DNA of 44,978 nt from assembly GCA_013298075.1 (NCBI GenBank), contig JAAFJG010000037.1:1-44978 (forward strand). The letters run 5' to 3'. How positions within the stretch are numbered: position 1 is the stretch's first letter; every line of letters starts with the position of its first letter. The translations under genes were made by a program, and so were the position numbers. Origin of the DNA: Cytophagales bacterium (GTDB taxonomy: Bacteria; Bacteroidota; Bacteroidia; Cytophagales; Microscillaceae). This document shows positions 25,899-35,255 of the stretch, one piece after another. The notes beneath the pieces are model-generated. The model saw only the letters and a program-made list of their open reading frames with translations, did not search any database and was not told the origin of the DNA.

Positions 25899-26810
25899 TT
25901 ATAATTGCATATTACTCAAATCAAAACCTTGTTCTTGTAACAATTTTTTGATTTGTTCTATTTGAAGTTGTGTTGCTTGTGCTTTTTCTTCGGCGGCTTT
26001 TGTTTCTTCCTCCAATTCTTTTGTTTTTTCTTCGGCTGCTTTTGTTTCCTCTTGCAACTCTTTTTCTAATTCTTTTGTTTTTTCGTTTGCAATTCTTGTT
26101 TCTTCGTTTGCAATTCTTGTTTTTTCATCAGAAATTCTTGCCTTTTCATCAGAAATTCTTGCATTTTCATCAGAAATTTTTGCTTTCTCTTCTGCTTCTT
26201 CTCTTTTTTGAACTTGTTGCACAAAAGTAAGAAATTGCGTTCCATCAGGATTATAAATTTTTAACTTTGAATTTTCATGTATTTCAAAAGTAATGCCTAA
26301 TAGTGGACTTGTAAAAGTTGGCATTACTAAAATAGTTCCTAATTTATTATTTTCCCGCGAATATCCATAAAACTCATTTTTAATATGGTCATAAATATAA
26401 TATTCTTGCACGCCATATTTTTGATAAAAAATAAATTTACGCATCATTTCAGAGAAAGAATTGGATTTTGATAAAATCTCAAATACAACTGCAGGGGCTA
26501 TATTTTCCTCATTCCATTGTTGATAACTATCTCTATGACCTTTTGGTCGCCCAAAAACAACCATTGTATCAGGAGCAGCACAAATATAAGGATTTCCCTC
26601 TTCAGGATACCATAATAAATCACCAGCCACAAAAACATCTGTTTTGTGTGCAAATAAAGTATCTAAATTACCCTCGATTGTGGTAATATGTTTGAAATGT
26701 TCAGTAGTTTCTGCCATTGGTTTTCCGTCACTCGATGGATAAATAATTTCTCCTGTAACTTCATCTATATATTCTGCCAATAATTCGCTTTCTAAAACTT
26801 GAGTTCCCAT
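25899..26810 (-). CDS. Uma2-family (DUF820) PD-(D/E)XK protein with repeat coiled-coil tail
   Basis: A 303-residue protein. The first ~190 residues form a Uma2 domain of the restriction-endonuclease fold: VAGDLLWYPEEGNPYICAAPDTMVVFGRPKG supplies the PD-type Asp, and NIAPAVVFEILSKSNSF supplies the E-x-x-S/K part. FYQKYGVQEYYIYD is the typical next segment. The C-terminal ~110 residues are a coiled coil of heptads (ISDEKAR/IANEETR, five units) followed by KTKELEEETKAAEE repeats. Uma2 proteins are abundant in Bacteroidota and Cyanobacteria; biological function is unproven, although the fold suggests a nuclease. The long repeat tail with matching 21-bp DNA units is unusual and could vary in copy number. 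Confidence 0.85.
   Translation of the reverse strand: MGTQVLESELLAEYIDEVTGEIIYPSSDGKPMAETTEHFKHITTIEGNLDTLFAHKTDVFVAGDLLWYPEEGNPYICAAPDTMVVFGRPKGHRDSYQQWNEENIAPAVVFEILSKSNSFSEMMRKFIFYQKYGVQEYYIYDHIKNEFYGYSRENNKLGTILVMPTFTSPLLGITFEIHENSKLKIYNPDGTQFLTFVQQVQKREEAEEKAKISDENARISDEKARISDEKTRIANEETRIANEKTKELEKELQEETKAAEEKTKELEEETKAAEEKAQATQLQIEQIKKLLQEQGFDLSNMQL
26083..26183 (-). repeat. 21-bp tandem repeats inside the Uma2 gene
   Basis: About five 21-bp units encode one coiled-coil heptad each (ISDENAR, ISDEKAR, ISDEKTR, IANEETR, IANEKTK). Adjacent units are nearly identical in DNA. Because the unit is a multiple of 3, slippage would lengthen or shorten the coil without breaking the frame. A second 39-bp-type repeat (EETKAAEEKTKELE) lies at about 25989-26055. 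Confidence 0.85.
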
Positions 26811-26876
26811 AATTTTATCGCTGTTTATTTATATAAATAATTTTACATCAAAACGAAAAAAAATACTTTTTATTTT

Positions 26877-26921
26877 AAAATTTTAGCAAAATAATGATGA
26901 AAATTATTTTGCTAAAATTTT
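26877..26921 (-). terminator. terminator of the transaldolase-CBS gene
   Basis: A 19-bp perfect stem (26877-26895 with 26903-26921) has the loop GATGAAA. It begins 5 bases past the stop on the minus strand. Confidence 0.9.
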
Positions 26922-26926
26922 TATTT

Positions 26927-27955
26927 TTATCCAATCAAATTCATTTTTACAAAGTCTTGAATATCAATCATTCCCAAAGGTTTGTTATTGTCCAATACCA
27001 CAATATTATCGATATTTTTATCTTTGAAAACTTTCACTGCTTCATATAATAAAGCATCTGCATTGATAGTAATTGGCGATTGATTTTGAACCATTTCACC
27101 GATATTTGTATCCAAAAACGCTTTTCCTTTTTCTTTCAAATTACGTCTCAAATCTCCATCAGTAAAAATACCTTTCAAATTATTGTCATTATCCACGACC
27201 GTAATTGCCCCCATTCCCGAATCAGTCATTTCTGTCAAAGCATCAAAAATACTACCCGAAACATTGATTTTTGGATTTTTTGAGCTAATTACTTCTTTTA
27301 CTTTTACAGTCATCAATTTTGTATGTTCTATAAATTGGTCTGTTCCTACGGTTGTAAAATGGTTTTCAGTCAATTTTTTCATCACGCCCCAAGGGGCAGT
27401 AATGGTATGAACACCACTCAAAATAGCCGTTCTTACGTGTTCCGCATGACGCACAGATGAGAACATAATTTTTGTATCATAACCATAGGTTTTGACGGTT
27501 TCTACGCATTGTTTTATCAAAGCCAACGCATCATGTCCTTGGTCTTGCCAACGACCAACCAACGGACACACATAAGTAGCCCCCGCAGCCATTGCCATAT
27601 ATGCTTGGCTCAAGGTATAAACCAAATGCACATTGACTAACAAACCTTTATTTCTCAACATTTTACAACCTCTCAAACCTTCATTTGATACAGGAATTTT
27701 GAATACGGTTGTTTTTGCGTCAAGTCCGAGTGCTAATAATCTTTCTGCTTCAGCCAAAATTTCTTCTGCTGTATCTCCTAATGCTTCTACCTGTAACACA
27801 GGTACAATTTTAGATAATTTTACAATTGCTCCATCAATATCAGTAATTCCTTGACGGTGCATAAAAGTTGGGGTAGTGGTCAAACCAGCCAAAAAGCCTA
27901 ATTTAAAAGCTTCTTCAATTTCTTTAAAATCAACAGAGTCTAAATATAATTCCAT
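26927..27955 (-). CDS. transaldolase / fructose-6-phosphate aldolase-like domain fused to a CBS-domain pair
   Basis: A 342-residue fusion. Residues 1-215 are a TalC/FSA-type transaldolase barrel: MELYLDSVDFKEIEEAF, GLTTTPTFMH, FKIPVS with the Schiff-base Lys K86, VHLVYTLSQAYMAMAAGATYVCPLVGR and MFSSVRHAEHV. Residues about 218-342 are two CBS domains: KINVSGSIFDALTEMTDSGMGAITVVD...LKGIFTDGDLRR, then PITINADALLYEAVKVFKDKNIDNIVVLD. The CBS pair closely resembles the tail of arabinose-5-phosphate isomerase (KdsD/KpsF). CBS pairs bind adenylates or nucleotide sugars, so allosteric control of a sugar-phosphate aldol reaction is likely. It stands alone with its own terminator. The in vivo substrate cannot be read. 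Confidence 0.9.
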   Translation of the reverse strand: MELYLDSVDFKEIEEAFKLGFLAGLTTTPTFMHRQGITDIDGAIVKLSKIVPVLQVEALGDTAEEILAEAERLLALGLDAKTTVFKIPVSNEGLRGCKMLRNKGLLVNVHLVYTLSQAYMAMAAGATYVCPLVGRWQDQGHDALALIKQCVETVKTYGYDTKIMFSSVRHAEHVRTAILSGVHTITAPWGVMKKLTENHFTTVGTDQFIEHTKLMTVKVKEVISSKNPKINVSGSIFDALTEMTDSGMGAITVVDNDNNLKGIFTDGDLRRNLKEKGKAFLDTNIGEMVQNQSPITINADALLYEAVKVFKDKNIDNIVVLDNNKPLGMIDIQDFVKMNLIG

Positions 27956-28363
27956 GTATTAAGTATTTTCGAATTTTAAAATTTGTGCAAATTAAAATAA
28001 TTTTATGATATTTTGCAAATGATTAGGTAAAAACCTTTGATTTTTGTGATATTTTGGAACAAAAAATTATCAATCAAAAGAAGAAGAAATGCTATTTCCA
28101 CTCAGCCACCAACACAATATTTTGTTAATCATTGCACTTTTTTTGTGCAAATCAATGTATTTTTTCTTCAAAATACAAGAAATAGATTTGTTATTTTGAT
28201 GAAAATATATCATTTTCTATCCTTATAACAAGCTTATTTTTCGTAATATTACCATTCTTCGAAATGATGAATTTTGGAGGTTTCGGTTTTTTAGGTAGTA
28301 ACGCTTTACTTAATACTTAAACCAGTTGGGGTTGTCTGAAGAAATGAATAAAATAAAATAATC
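27956..28363. other. intergenic region flanking the RM array
   Basis: No convincing gene. It contains a 22-base exact match (28063-28084) to 38805-38826, the 3' end of the Ser-rich gene on the far side of the array. On the minus strand that match again spells SSSFD followed by a stop, in a 20-codon frame starting MINKILCWW. An 18-codon plus-strand ORF (28264-28320, MMNFGGFGFLGSNALLNT) ends within the dispersed 20-mer. Neither ORF is supported as a gene. Confidence 0.4.
28308..28327. repeat. second copy of the dispersed 20-mer
   Basis: ACTTAATACTTAAACCAGTT matches 24908-24927 at 19 of 20 positions. The flanks are unrelated: a T-run follows the first copy and GGGGTTG follows this one. Confidence 0.55.
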
Positions 28364-28402
28364 AAAAAAAAAGCAACTTAATTTTGTCAAGTTGCTTTTT
28401 TT
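28364..28402 (-). terminator. terminator of the three-gene RM array
   Basis: GCAACTT (28373-28379) pairs with AAGTTGC (28389-28395) around a 9-base loop. A/T pairs extend the stem to 14 bp with a U-run. It lies 46 bases past the stop of the last array gene. No comparable hairpin occurs between the array genes. Confidence 0.85.
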
Positions 28403-28448
28403 CAATTTAAAAATCAAAAATTTACTTTTACCAAATCAATACTTATTT

Positions 28449-31400
28449 TCATTCAATCTCTATTTTATCAATTTCGTTCATCAACCTGTCCGTTTCGCTA
28501 AGAGCCACAATTATTTTCTGATAGTGTAAAATATCGTCAAATTCAAGTGTACGTTCTTTGCGGTCTTTGAGCCACTTTTGTGCGGGTTGATAACCTCCAA
28601 TATAAAATTCCCATGCCTTTTGTGGCACATTTTCAAAATATTGTGTTTCATTAATATATACCCTGCCTTTTTCGTATTTTACTTTTGCTACTACGTTATT
28701 TCCATCTTCGGGATATTGCGTAATGTATTGCTCAACGATTGGACTTTCTAATAAATGTATTTGTTTAATAGTTCCACCTAATTTTACCAACTGCCAAAAA
28801 GTATCCTTGTCTTTTGGATAAGGAACTCTTGGAAAATCAATTTTTAAAAATTCTTTATATTTCTCACGATATGTGGGAGAATGTAAAACCGCATAAATAT
28901 AATCCAAAACATCAATCGGTGCAAAAGTATTTTCTTTTATTTCTTTTTCATTGGTAAAAGTTAAACCTAATTGCTCGGCTATTTGATTTACAATTTCTTT
29001 ATTGAAGTTTGGCTTGCGGCTTTCTTCCTCAAAAAGTACATTCATTTCACAAGATGATAACTCTTGCTCTATACTTTCCAATCCCTTTTTTAAGAAATTG
29101 AAATGCTTTTTTTGTTTGTTGTATAATTTTGTGATTTCAATATCTGGGTTTGTATAACCTTTATACATTTTTTCAATAGTTATAAAAGTAGCCTTGAAAT
29201 TTTCTATAATGGCTCGCTGCTCTTCCAACCTAAATAATGCACTTCTGCGTTTTTCAGCCATTTCTTCCTCTTGATTTTCGGGATAGAGATAAAGGGGAAA
29301 TAAATAGGGGGTCCCATTAGTACTATACATTGCCCTGTCAGTAAGAACATACTTTGTTACTAAAATTTGACAAGGTTCTTTTGAACCTGAAATTTGTTTT
29401 AAAGTAGCCAATGTATAGTTGTCTTGCAATACTGAATGAGTTAATGATTTTCTAGGATAGGCTATAAATCCTTTTGAATTACCAGTATAAAAGGAGTGCC
29501 TAAAATCAAAGGGTTTATACTGTATTTTGAAAAAACATCCGTTTTTTGAATTAATAATATCTTTTTTGGCATAGTCAATTTTCCAGTCGCGCCCATCTTT
29601 ACGTATTGAATACTTTTTTTTCAAAGTATCAGCATCTAAATTGCGAAGATTTTCTAATACATTTTTTAATTCATCTTTATTAAAGTGAATAGTTAACTCA
29701 TCATTCTGTGTCTGAATACCAGAATTAAAATAATTAAACAACTCATCAAACTTAAACCCCTTTTCATATATTTTTATCCCATCAAAATTCTTTGGAACAA
29801 AAAATAAATTGGGTTGTGTGTATTCCAGTTCCTTCCAATCCAATGATTTTATAGAATTCTTATTTAAAAAATCATATTTGAACTCTCGTTTTCCTTGCAA
29901 ATCCAAATGAAAAACTTTACCTAATTCATTTACTTTTTTCTTTCCTGATTTTACAAAAATATTGATTGAAACGCCTTGCATAATATCAAAAACGTTTTGG
30001 TCAGGACTTCCATCAGCACAAACTTCTTTTTTCTTTGCGTTTCCATGTAAATCTAAAATATAAATTTTATCAAAACTTTGTAATAAACTTTTTCGCATTT
30101 GGCGATGGGTAATGCCATCTATAAAACTATTATTAGAAATATAAGCTAAAATTCCACTACCATTTTTATCAATAAAATATTGTCCGTAACGAATGAATTT
30201 TATATAATCATCGTCCAAATTTATTTTACGTTCATTCAGATTTTTTTTATAATCTGCAATCAAATTTTGAATCCATTTTCCTTTATTTTGGCTACTTACC
30301 GCATACGGTGGATTTCCAATCACACACATCACAGGCGCATCACGTTTGATATGATTGGCTTCATTCGCTTCTATACTTAACCAATTCGCAAATAAAGATT
30401 TTGTTTCAGGATGACTTTCTTCAAGGCTATTAGTCAAATAAACTCTAAATCGTTGGTTAGCAGTTGGTTTGTAACCTGTTTCAGTTAAAAGTAAATCTAA
30501 TTGCAAATGTGCCATTGCATAACTTGCCATTAACAATTCGAAACCATTCAATCGAGGTAATAAATGTGTTTCTACATAACTGCTCCAAACTCCTTTTTGT
30601 CCTACAAATTTTTTGTGAATATGTTTTATTACTTCAGCCAAAAAAGTTCCTGTACCCGTCGCAGGGTCAAGAATTTGTACGTTATGAACTTCTTGTTCTA
30701 TTTTTTTGCCTTTTATGTCAACCTTTATTTTTGTTTTGCTATTGTCAGCAAGCCCTTGTGGTAAATCAAATTCTGTTTTCAAAATATCATCAACAGCACG
30801 CACAATAAAATTCACAACAGGGGCAGGAGTGTACCAAACGCCACGAGATTTTCTTAGATTTGGGTCATATTCACTCAAAAAAGTTTCGTAAAAATGAATA
30901 ATGGGGTCTTCCATTTTAGTCGATTTTCCATAATTTTTTAGAATTTCCTCTACATTACACGCTAAAAATACTTCCACTAAACTATCTACTATCCATTTGA
31001 TACGGTCATCGAGGTCGGGTCCTGCAATATAACTAAATAATTTTCGTAAAAACGGATTTGATTTTGGGATTAATTCAGCTGCTTCTTGTCGGCTAAACGT
31101 CGATAAACTGGCATCATGTAAACGTGCTGCAAACATTCCATAAGCAATCGTTTGAGCATATACATCTGCAAATCCTTTGGGTGTAATGTCGTGAATAAGA
31201 ATTTCTCTAAAGGCATTCATCTGGTCTTTAAGCGTACTATCTTCCTGATTAGTTTCATCACTTGTCAATGCTTTTTCAATGACATCAGAAAGTAAACGCG
31301 CTTTTCCCGCCATCATTTCTGCTAATTTTTTTGAACTTTTTATAGTTTCTCCAATATAAGCACAAAAATCTTTTATCAAATTAATGAACGCATTAAAATT

Positions 31401-31802
31401 ATGAGGTAATGGGATAATAGTTCCATTTCGTACTTCACCAATGGCAATTTTTGTAATAAAAATAGCATCAATATATAAATAAAAATCTAAATAATCTGTA
31501 AAAATTATATTATTTAAAGACGCTTTGTAACGGTCAAATTGTTCTTTATTGCCCGTTTTTTTTGTTCCTTCCAAATCTTTATCACCAATATCTTTTGCCT
31601 CAATAAAACCAACAGGAATATCTTTTTTAGTCAAAATATAGTCAGGCGCACCGCAGGCTTGTCTTTTAGGTTCGTTAGTGGCACTAATTTCAGGCACTAA
31701 ACTTTCTATAAGTTGTTGCAAATCGCCACGAAAAGTATGTTCGGTTGCATTGCCAAGTTTGTATCGTTTATTTATTTTGTCGATATATTCTGTTATATTC
31801 AT
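28449..31802 (-). CDS. single-chain restriction-modification enzyme, array copy A (type IIG / type ISP-like)
   Basis: A 1117-residue enzyme predicted both to cut and to methylate DNA. The N-terminal nuclease has APDYILTKKDIPVGFIEAKD (D54, E68, K70; PD-x13-ExK). A linker and helical region follow (about 150-320). The N6-adenine methylase has SAM motif ILDPATGTGTF (377-387) and catalytic NPPY (497-500). Residues 501-835 are the variable, target-recognising part. The C-terminal domain (VLDYIYAVLHSPTYREKYKEFLKIDFPRVPYP...) matches the specificity domain of type ISP enzymes. No helicase motifs are seen, unlike LlaGI-type enzymes. It is the last gene of the array. Copy A differs from B and C between about 501 and 690, so a different target site is expected. 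Confidence 0.9.
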   Translation of the reverse strand: MNITEYIDKINKRYKLGNATEHTFRGDLQQLIESLVPEISATNEPKRQACGAPDYILTKKDIPVGFIEAKDIGDKDLEGTKKTGNKEQFDRYKASLNNIIFTDYLDFYLYIDAIFITKIAIGEVRNGTIIPLPHNFNAFINLIKDFCAYIGETIKSSKKLAEMMAGKARLLSDVIEKALTSDETNQEDSTLKDQMNAFREILIHDITPKGFADVYAQTIAYGMFAARLHDASLSTFSRQEAAELIPKSNPFLRKLFSYIAGPDLDDRIKWIVDSLVEVFLACNVEEILKNYGKSTKMEDPIIHFYETFLSEYDPNLRKSRGVWYTPAPVVNFIVRAVDDILKTEFDLPQGLADNSKTKIKVDIKGKKIEQEVHNVQILDPATGTGTFLAEVIKHIHKKFVGQKGVWSSYVETHLLPRLNGFELLMASYAMAHLQLDLLLTETGYKPTANQRFRVYLTNSLEESHPETKSLFANWLSIEANEANHIKRDAPVMCVIGNPPYAVSSQNKGKWIQNLIADYKKNLNERKINLDDDYIKFIRYGQYFIDKNGSGILAYISNNSFIDGITHRQMRKSLLQSFDKIYILDLHGNAKKKEVCADGSPDQNVFDIMQGVSINIFVKSGKKKVNELGKVFHLDLQGKREFKYDFLNKNSIKSLDWKELEYTQPNLFFVPKNFDGIKIYEKGFKFDELFNYFNSGIQTQNDELTIHFNKDELKNVLENLRNLDADTLKKKYSIRKDGRDWKIDYAKKDIINSKNGCFFKIQYKPFDFRHSFYTGNSKGFIAYPRKSLTHSVLQDNYTLATLKQISGSKEPCQILVTKYVLTDRAMYSTNGTPYLFPLYLYPENQEEEMAEKRRSALFRLEEQRAIIENFKATFITIEKMYKGYTNPDIEITKLYNKQKKHFNFLKKGLESIEQELSSCEMNVLFEEESRKPNFNKEIVNQIAEQLGLTFTNEKEIKENTFAPIDVLDYIYAVLHSPTYREKYKEFLKIDFPRVPYPKDKDTFWQLVKLGGTIKQIHLLESPIVEQYITQYPEDGNNVVAKVKYEKGRVYINETQYFENVPQKAWEFYIGGYQPAQKWLKDRKERTLEFDDILHYQKIIVALSETDRLMNEIDKIEIE

Positions 31803-31829
31803 TGGTTTTATAGTTTAAATTTTAGAGTG

Positions 31830-31837
31830 CAAAGTTA
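31830..31837 (-). promoter_or_regulatory. -7 box ahead of array copy A
   Basis: The minus strand reads TAACTTTG, a perfect TAnnTTTG, 28 bases before the ATG and 10 bases after the stop of copy B. No TTG lies at the usual -33 spacing. Confidence 0.5.
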
Positions 31838-31847
31838 GTTTTTTTTC

Positions 31848-34800
31848 TTATTCGATTTCTATTTTATCAATCTCATTCATCAACCTATCTGTTTCACTAA
31901 GAGCCACAATTATTTTCTGATAATGTAAAATATCATCAAATTCAAGAGTACGTTCTTTGCGGTCTTTGAGCCACTTTTGTGCGGGTTGATAACCTCCAAT
32001 ATAAAATTCCCATGCCTTTTGTGGCACATTTTCAAAATATTGTGTGTCATTAATATATACCCTGCCTTTTTCGTATTTTACTTTTGTTACTACGTTATTT
32101 CCATTTTCAGGATATTGTGTAATGTATTGCTCAACGATTGGACTTTCTAATAAATGTATGGCTCTGATTTGTCCGCCCAATTTAACGAGTTGCCAAAAGG
32201 TATTTTCATCTTTTGGATAAGGAATTCGTGGAAAATCAATTTTTAAAAATTCTTTATATTTCTCACGATATGTGGGCGAATGTAAAACCGCATAAATATA
32301 ATCTAAAACATCAATCGGTGCAAAAGTGCCTTTGGTTGTTTCTTTTTCATTGGTAAAAGTTAAACCTAATTGCTGGGCGATTTGATTTACAATTTCTTTA
32401 TTGAAGTTTGGTTTGCGGCTTTCTTCCTCAAAAAGTACATTCATTTCACAAGATGATAACTCTTGCTCTATACTTTCCAATCCCTTTTTTAAGAAATTGA
32501 AATGCTTTTTTTGTTTGTTGTATAATTTTGTGATTTCAATATCTGGGTTTGTATAACCTTTATACATTTTTTCAATAGTTATAAAAGTAGCCTTGAAATT
32601 TTCTATAATGGCTCGCTGCTCTTCCAACCTAAATAATGCACTTCTGCGTTTTTCAGCCATTTCTTCCTCTTGATTTTCGGGATAGAGGTAAAGTGGAAAT
32701 GTAGATGTTATTTCACTCGTTCTATTAGATACATACGAACTTTCAAATATTTTGTTTGAAATAAAGGCATGATAATAATTATCGCCAGTCTTGAATTGTT
32801 TGCAAAGTGCTAATCCAATATTTTCACCTTTTAAAAAATGTTGCATAACATCTAATCTCCAACGCCAAACTATTTTATTATCAAAATAAGTATATTTATT
32901 ATCAAAGGGACGATAAGAACATTGAATTATTTTTTCATCATCAATAATCAATTTTTTTTTATTATTGAGGATAAATTCAGCATAATTTTTCCCTAAATTA
33001 AATTTTATTTTTAATTCATTTTCTGATAGATTATTATTTTTGAATTCATGTAATCTACTTTTTAAATCTGACTTTGATTCACTAAAAGCAAATTCATCAC
33101 CCATTGTTACAATTCCTGTAACATTTTTTGAGAATAGTTTATCAACACTAAAACCTTTCTCATATAAAAATCTTCCATCATCATTTTTAGGTACAAAGAA
33201 AAAATTAGGTTTATTATATGCCAATTCTTTAAAATCGATAGTTTTCAATGAATTATCATAAAGAAAATCATATTTCATTTCCCTTTTTCCATATAAATCA
33301 AAATGAAAAACTTTGCCTAATTCATTATTTTTTTTCTTTCCTGTTTTTACAAATATATTTATGGATACTCCTTGCATAATATCAAATACATTTACATCTG
33401 CACTTCCATCTGGTGCAGTTTCTTTCTTTTTACTATTACCATGTAAATCTATCGTATAAATTTTATCATAAGTTTTTAGCAAGTTCCAACGCATACCGCG
33501 AAAAGTAGGATTGTCTAAAAAGCCATGAGGATTGATAAACGCTAAAATTCCACTGCCATTTTTTTCGATAAAATATTGTCCAAAACGCAAAAATTTAACA
33601 TAGTCATCATTCAGCCAATGTTTACGTTCATTAAAATGAACACCATCAACATATTTATAATCTTCAATCAGTTTACTTATCCATTCTCCATTGTTAGAAG
33701 ATATTCCGCTATACGGCGGATTTCCAATCACACACATCACAGGCGCATCACGTTTAATATGATTGGCTTCATTCGCCTCTGTACTTAACCAATTAGCAAA
33801 TAAAGATTTTGTTTCAGGATGGCTCTCTTCAAGGCTATTGGTCAAATAAACTCTAAATCGTTGGTTAGCAGTTGGTTTGTAGCCTGTTTCAGTCAATAGC
33901 AAATCTAATTGTAAATGTGCCATTGCATAACTTGCCATCAACAATTCAAAACCATTCAAACGAGGTAATAAATGTGTTTCTACATAAGTACTCCAAACTC
34001 CTTTTTGTCCTACAAATTTTTTGTGAATATGTTTTATTACTTCAGCCAAAAAAGTTCCTGTTCCCGTCGCAGGGTCAAGAATTTGTACGTTATGAACTTC
34101 TTGTTCTGTCTTTTTACCTTTTATATCAACCTTTATTTTTGTTTTGCTATTGTCAGCAAGTCCTTGCGGTAAATCAAATTCTGTTTTTAAAATATCATCA
34201 ACGGCACGCACAATAAAATTGACTACAGGGGCAGGAGTGTACCAAACACCTCTCGCTTTGCGTAAATTTGGGTCATATTCACTCAAAAAAGTTTCGTAAA
34301 AATGAATAATGGGGTCTTCCATTTTAGTCGATTTGCCATAATTTTTTAGAATTTCCTCTACATTACACGCTAAAAATACTTCCACTAAACTATCTACAAT
34401 CCATTTGATACGGTCATCGAGGTCGGGTCCTGCAATATAACTAAACAATTTTCGTAAAAACGGATTTGATTTTGGGATAAGTTCAGCCGCTTCTTGTCTG
34501 CTAAATGTTTCTATGGTTTGGTCGTGTAAACGTGCCGCAAACATTCCATAAGCAATCGTTTGAGCATATACATCGGCAAATCCTTTGGGTGTAATGTCGT
34601 GAATAAGAATTTCTCTAAAGGCATTCATCTGGTCTTTAAGCGTGCTATCTTCCTGATTAGTTTCATCACTTGTCAATGCTTTTTCAATCACATCAGAAAG
34701 TAAACGTGCTTTTCCCGCCATCATTTCTGCTAATTTTTTTGAACTTTTTATCGTTTCTCCAATATAAGCACAAAAATCTTTTATCAAATTAATGAACTTA

Positions 34801-35210
34801 CTAAAATTGTTTGGCAATGGAACAATACTTCCATTTCGCACTTCGCCAATGGCTATTTTTGTAATAAAAATAGCATCAATATATAAATAAAAATCTAAAT
34901 AATCTGTAAAAATTATATTATTTAAAGACGCTTTGTAACGGTCAAATTGTTCTTTATTGCCCGTTTTTTTTGTTCCTTCCAAATCTTTATCACCAATATC
35001 TTTCGCCTCAATAAAACCTACAGGAATATCTTTTTTAGTCAAAATATAATCGGGCGCACCGCAGGCTTGTCTTTTAGGTTCGTTAGTCGCACTGATTTCA
35101 GGCACTAAACTTTCTAAAAGTTGTTGCAAATCTCCCCGAAAAGTATGTTCGGTTGCATTGCCAAGCATATATCTTTTGTTTATACTGTCTATATATTCTG
35201 TTATATTCAT
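31848..35210 (-). CDS. single-chain restriction-modification enzyme, array copy B (type IIG / type ISP-like)
   Basis: A 1120-residue paralogue with the same architecture as copy A: nuclease core D54/E68/K70, SAM motif ILDPATGTGTF, catalytic NPPY near 33711-33722, variable region, then the type ISP-like C-terminal domain. Residues about 500-690 (NPHGFLDNPTFRGMRWNLLKTYDKIYTIDLHGN) are shared with C but not A. From PLYLYPENQ onward (about 839-1000) it is almost identical to A and unlike C. Residues about 690-838 are unique. Patches such as VRNGSIVPLPNNFSKF and the last ~90 residues (PENGNNVVTKVKYEKG) are peculiar to B. The frame is intact, so the protein is presumably active, with its own recognition site. 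Confidence 0.9.
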   Translation of the reverse strand: MNITEYIDSINKRYMLGNATEHTFRGDLQQLLESLVPEISATNEPKRQACGAPDYILTKKDIPVGFIEAKDIGDKDLEGTKKTGNKEQFDRYKASLNNIIFTDYLDFYLYIDAIFITKIAIGEVRNGSIVPLPNNFSKFINLIKDFCAYIGETIKSSKKLAEMMAGKARLLSDVIEKALTSDETNQEDSTLKDQMNAFREILIHDITPKGFADVYAQTIAYGMFAARLHDQTIETFSRQEAAELIPKSNPFLRKLFSYIAGPDLDDRIKWIVDSLVEVFLACNVEEILKNYGKSTKMEDPIIHFYETFLSEYDPNLRKARGVWYTPAPVVNFIVRAVDDILKTEFDLPQGLADNSKTKIKVDIKGKKTEQEVHNVQILDPATGTGTFLAEVIKHIHKKFVGQKGVWSTYVETHLLPRLNGFELLMASYAMAHLQLDLLLTETGYKPTANQRFRVYLTNSLEESHPETKSLFANWLSTEANEANHIKRDAPVMCVIGNPPYSGISSNNGEWISKLIEDYKYVDGVHFNERKHWLNDDYVKFLRFGQYFIEKNGSGILAFINPHGFLDNPTFRGMRWNLLKTYDKIYTIDLHGNSKKKETAPDGSADVNVFDIMQGVSINIFVKTGKKKNNELGKVFHFDLYGKREMKYDFLYDNSLKTIDFKELAYNKPNFFFVPKNDDGRFLYEKGFSVDKLFSKNVTGIVTMGDEFAFSESKSDLKSRLHEFKNNNLSENELKIKFNLGKNYAEFILNNKKKLIIDDEKIIQCSYRPFDNKYTYFDNKIVWRWRLDVMQHFLKGENIGLALCKQFKTGDNYYHAFISNKIFESSYVSNRTSEITSTFPLYLYPENQEEEMAEKRRSALFRLEEQRAIIENFKATFITIEKMYKGYTNPDIEITKLYNKQKKHFNFLKKGLESIEQELSSCEMNVLFEEESRKPNFNKEIVNQIAQQLGLTFTNEKETTKGTFAPIDVLDYIYAVLHSPTYREKYKEFLKIDFPRIPYPKDENTFWQLVKLGGQIRAIHLLESPIVEQYITQYPENGNNVVTKVKYEKGRVYINDTQYFENVPQKAWEFYIGGYQPAQKWLKDRKERTLEFDDILHYQKIIVALSETDRLMNEIDKIEIE

Positions 35211-35237
35211 TGGTTTTATGGTTTAAATTTTAGAGTG

Positions 35238-35245
35238 CAAAGTTA
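35238..35245 (-). promoter_or_regulatory. -7 box ahead of array copy B
   Basis: The minus strand reads TAACTTTG, perfect to consensus and in the same position relative to the ATG as in copy A. Confidence 0.5.
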
Positions 35246-35255
35246 GGTTTTTTTC

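Noticed and set aside
26083-26183. Short regular repeats as a CRISPR array
   Set aside because: The 21-bp units are contiguous without spacers and encode in-frame heptads of the Uma2 coiled coil.
28264-28320. 18-codon Gly-rich ORF (MMNFGGFGFLGSNALLNT) as a peptide gene
   Set aside because: No promoter box, very short, and it ends in the dispersed repeat. Chance is the simpler explanation.
28449-31802. BREX PglX identity for the array enzymes
   Set aside because: PglX lacks the N-terminal PD-(D/E)XK core seen here, and no other BREX gene is nearby.
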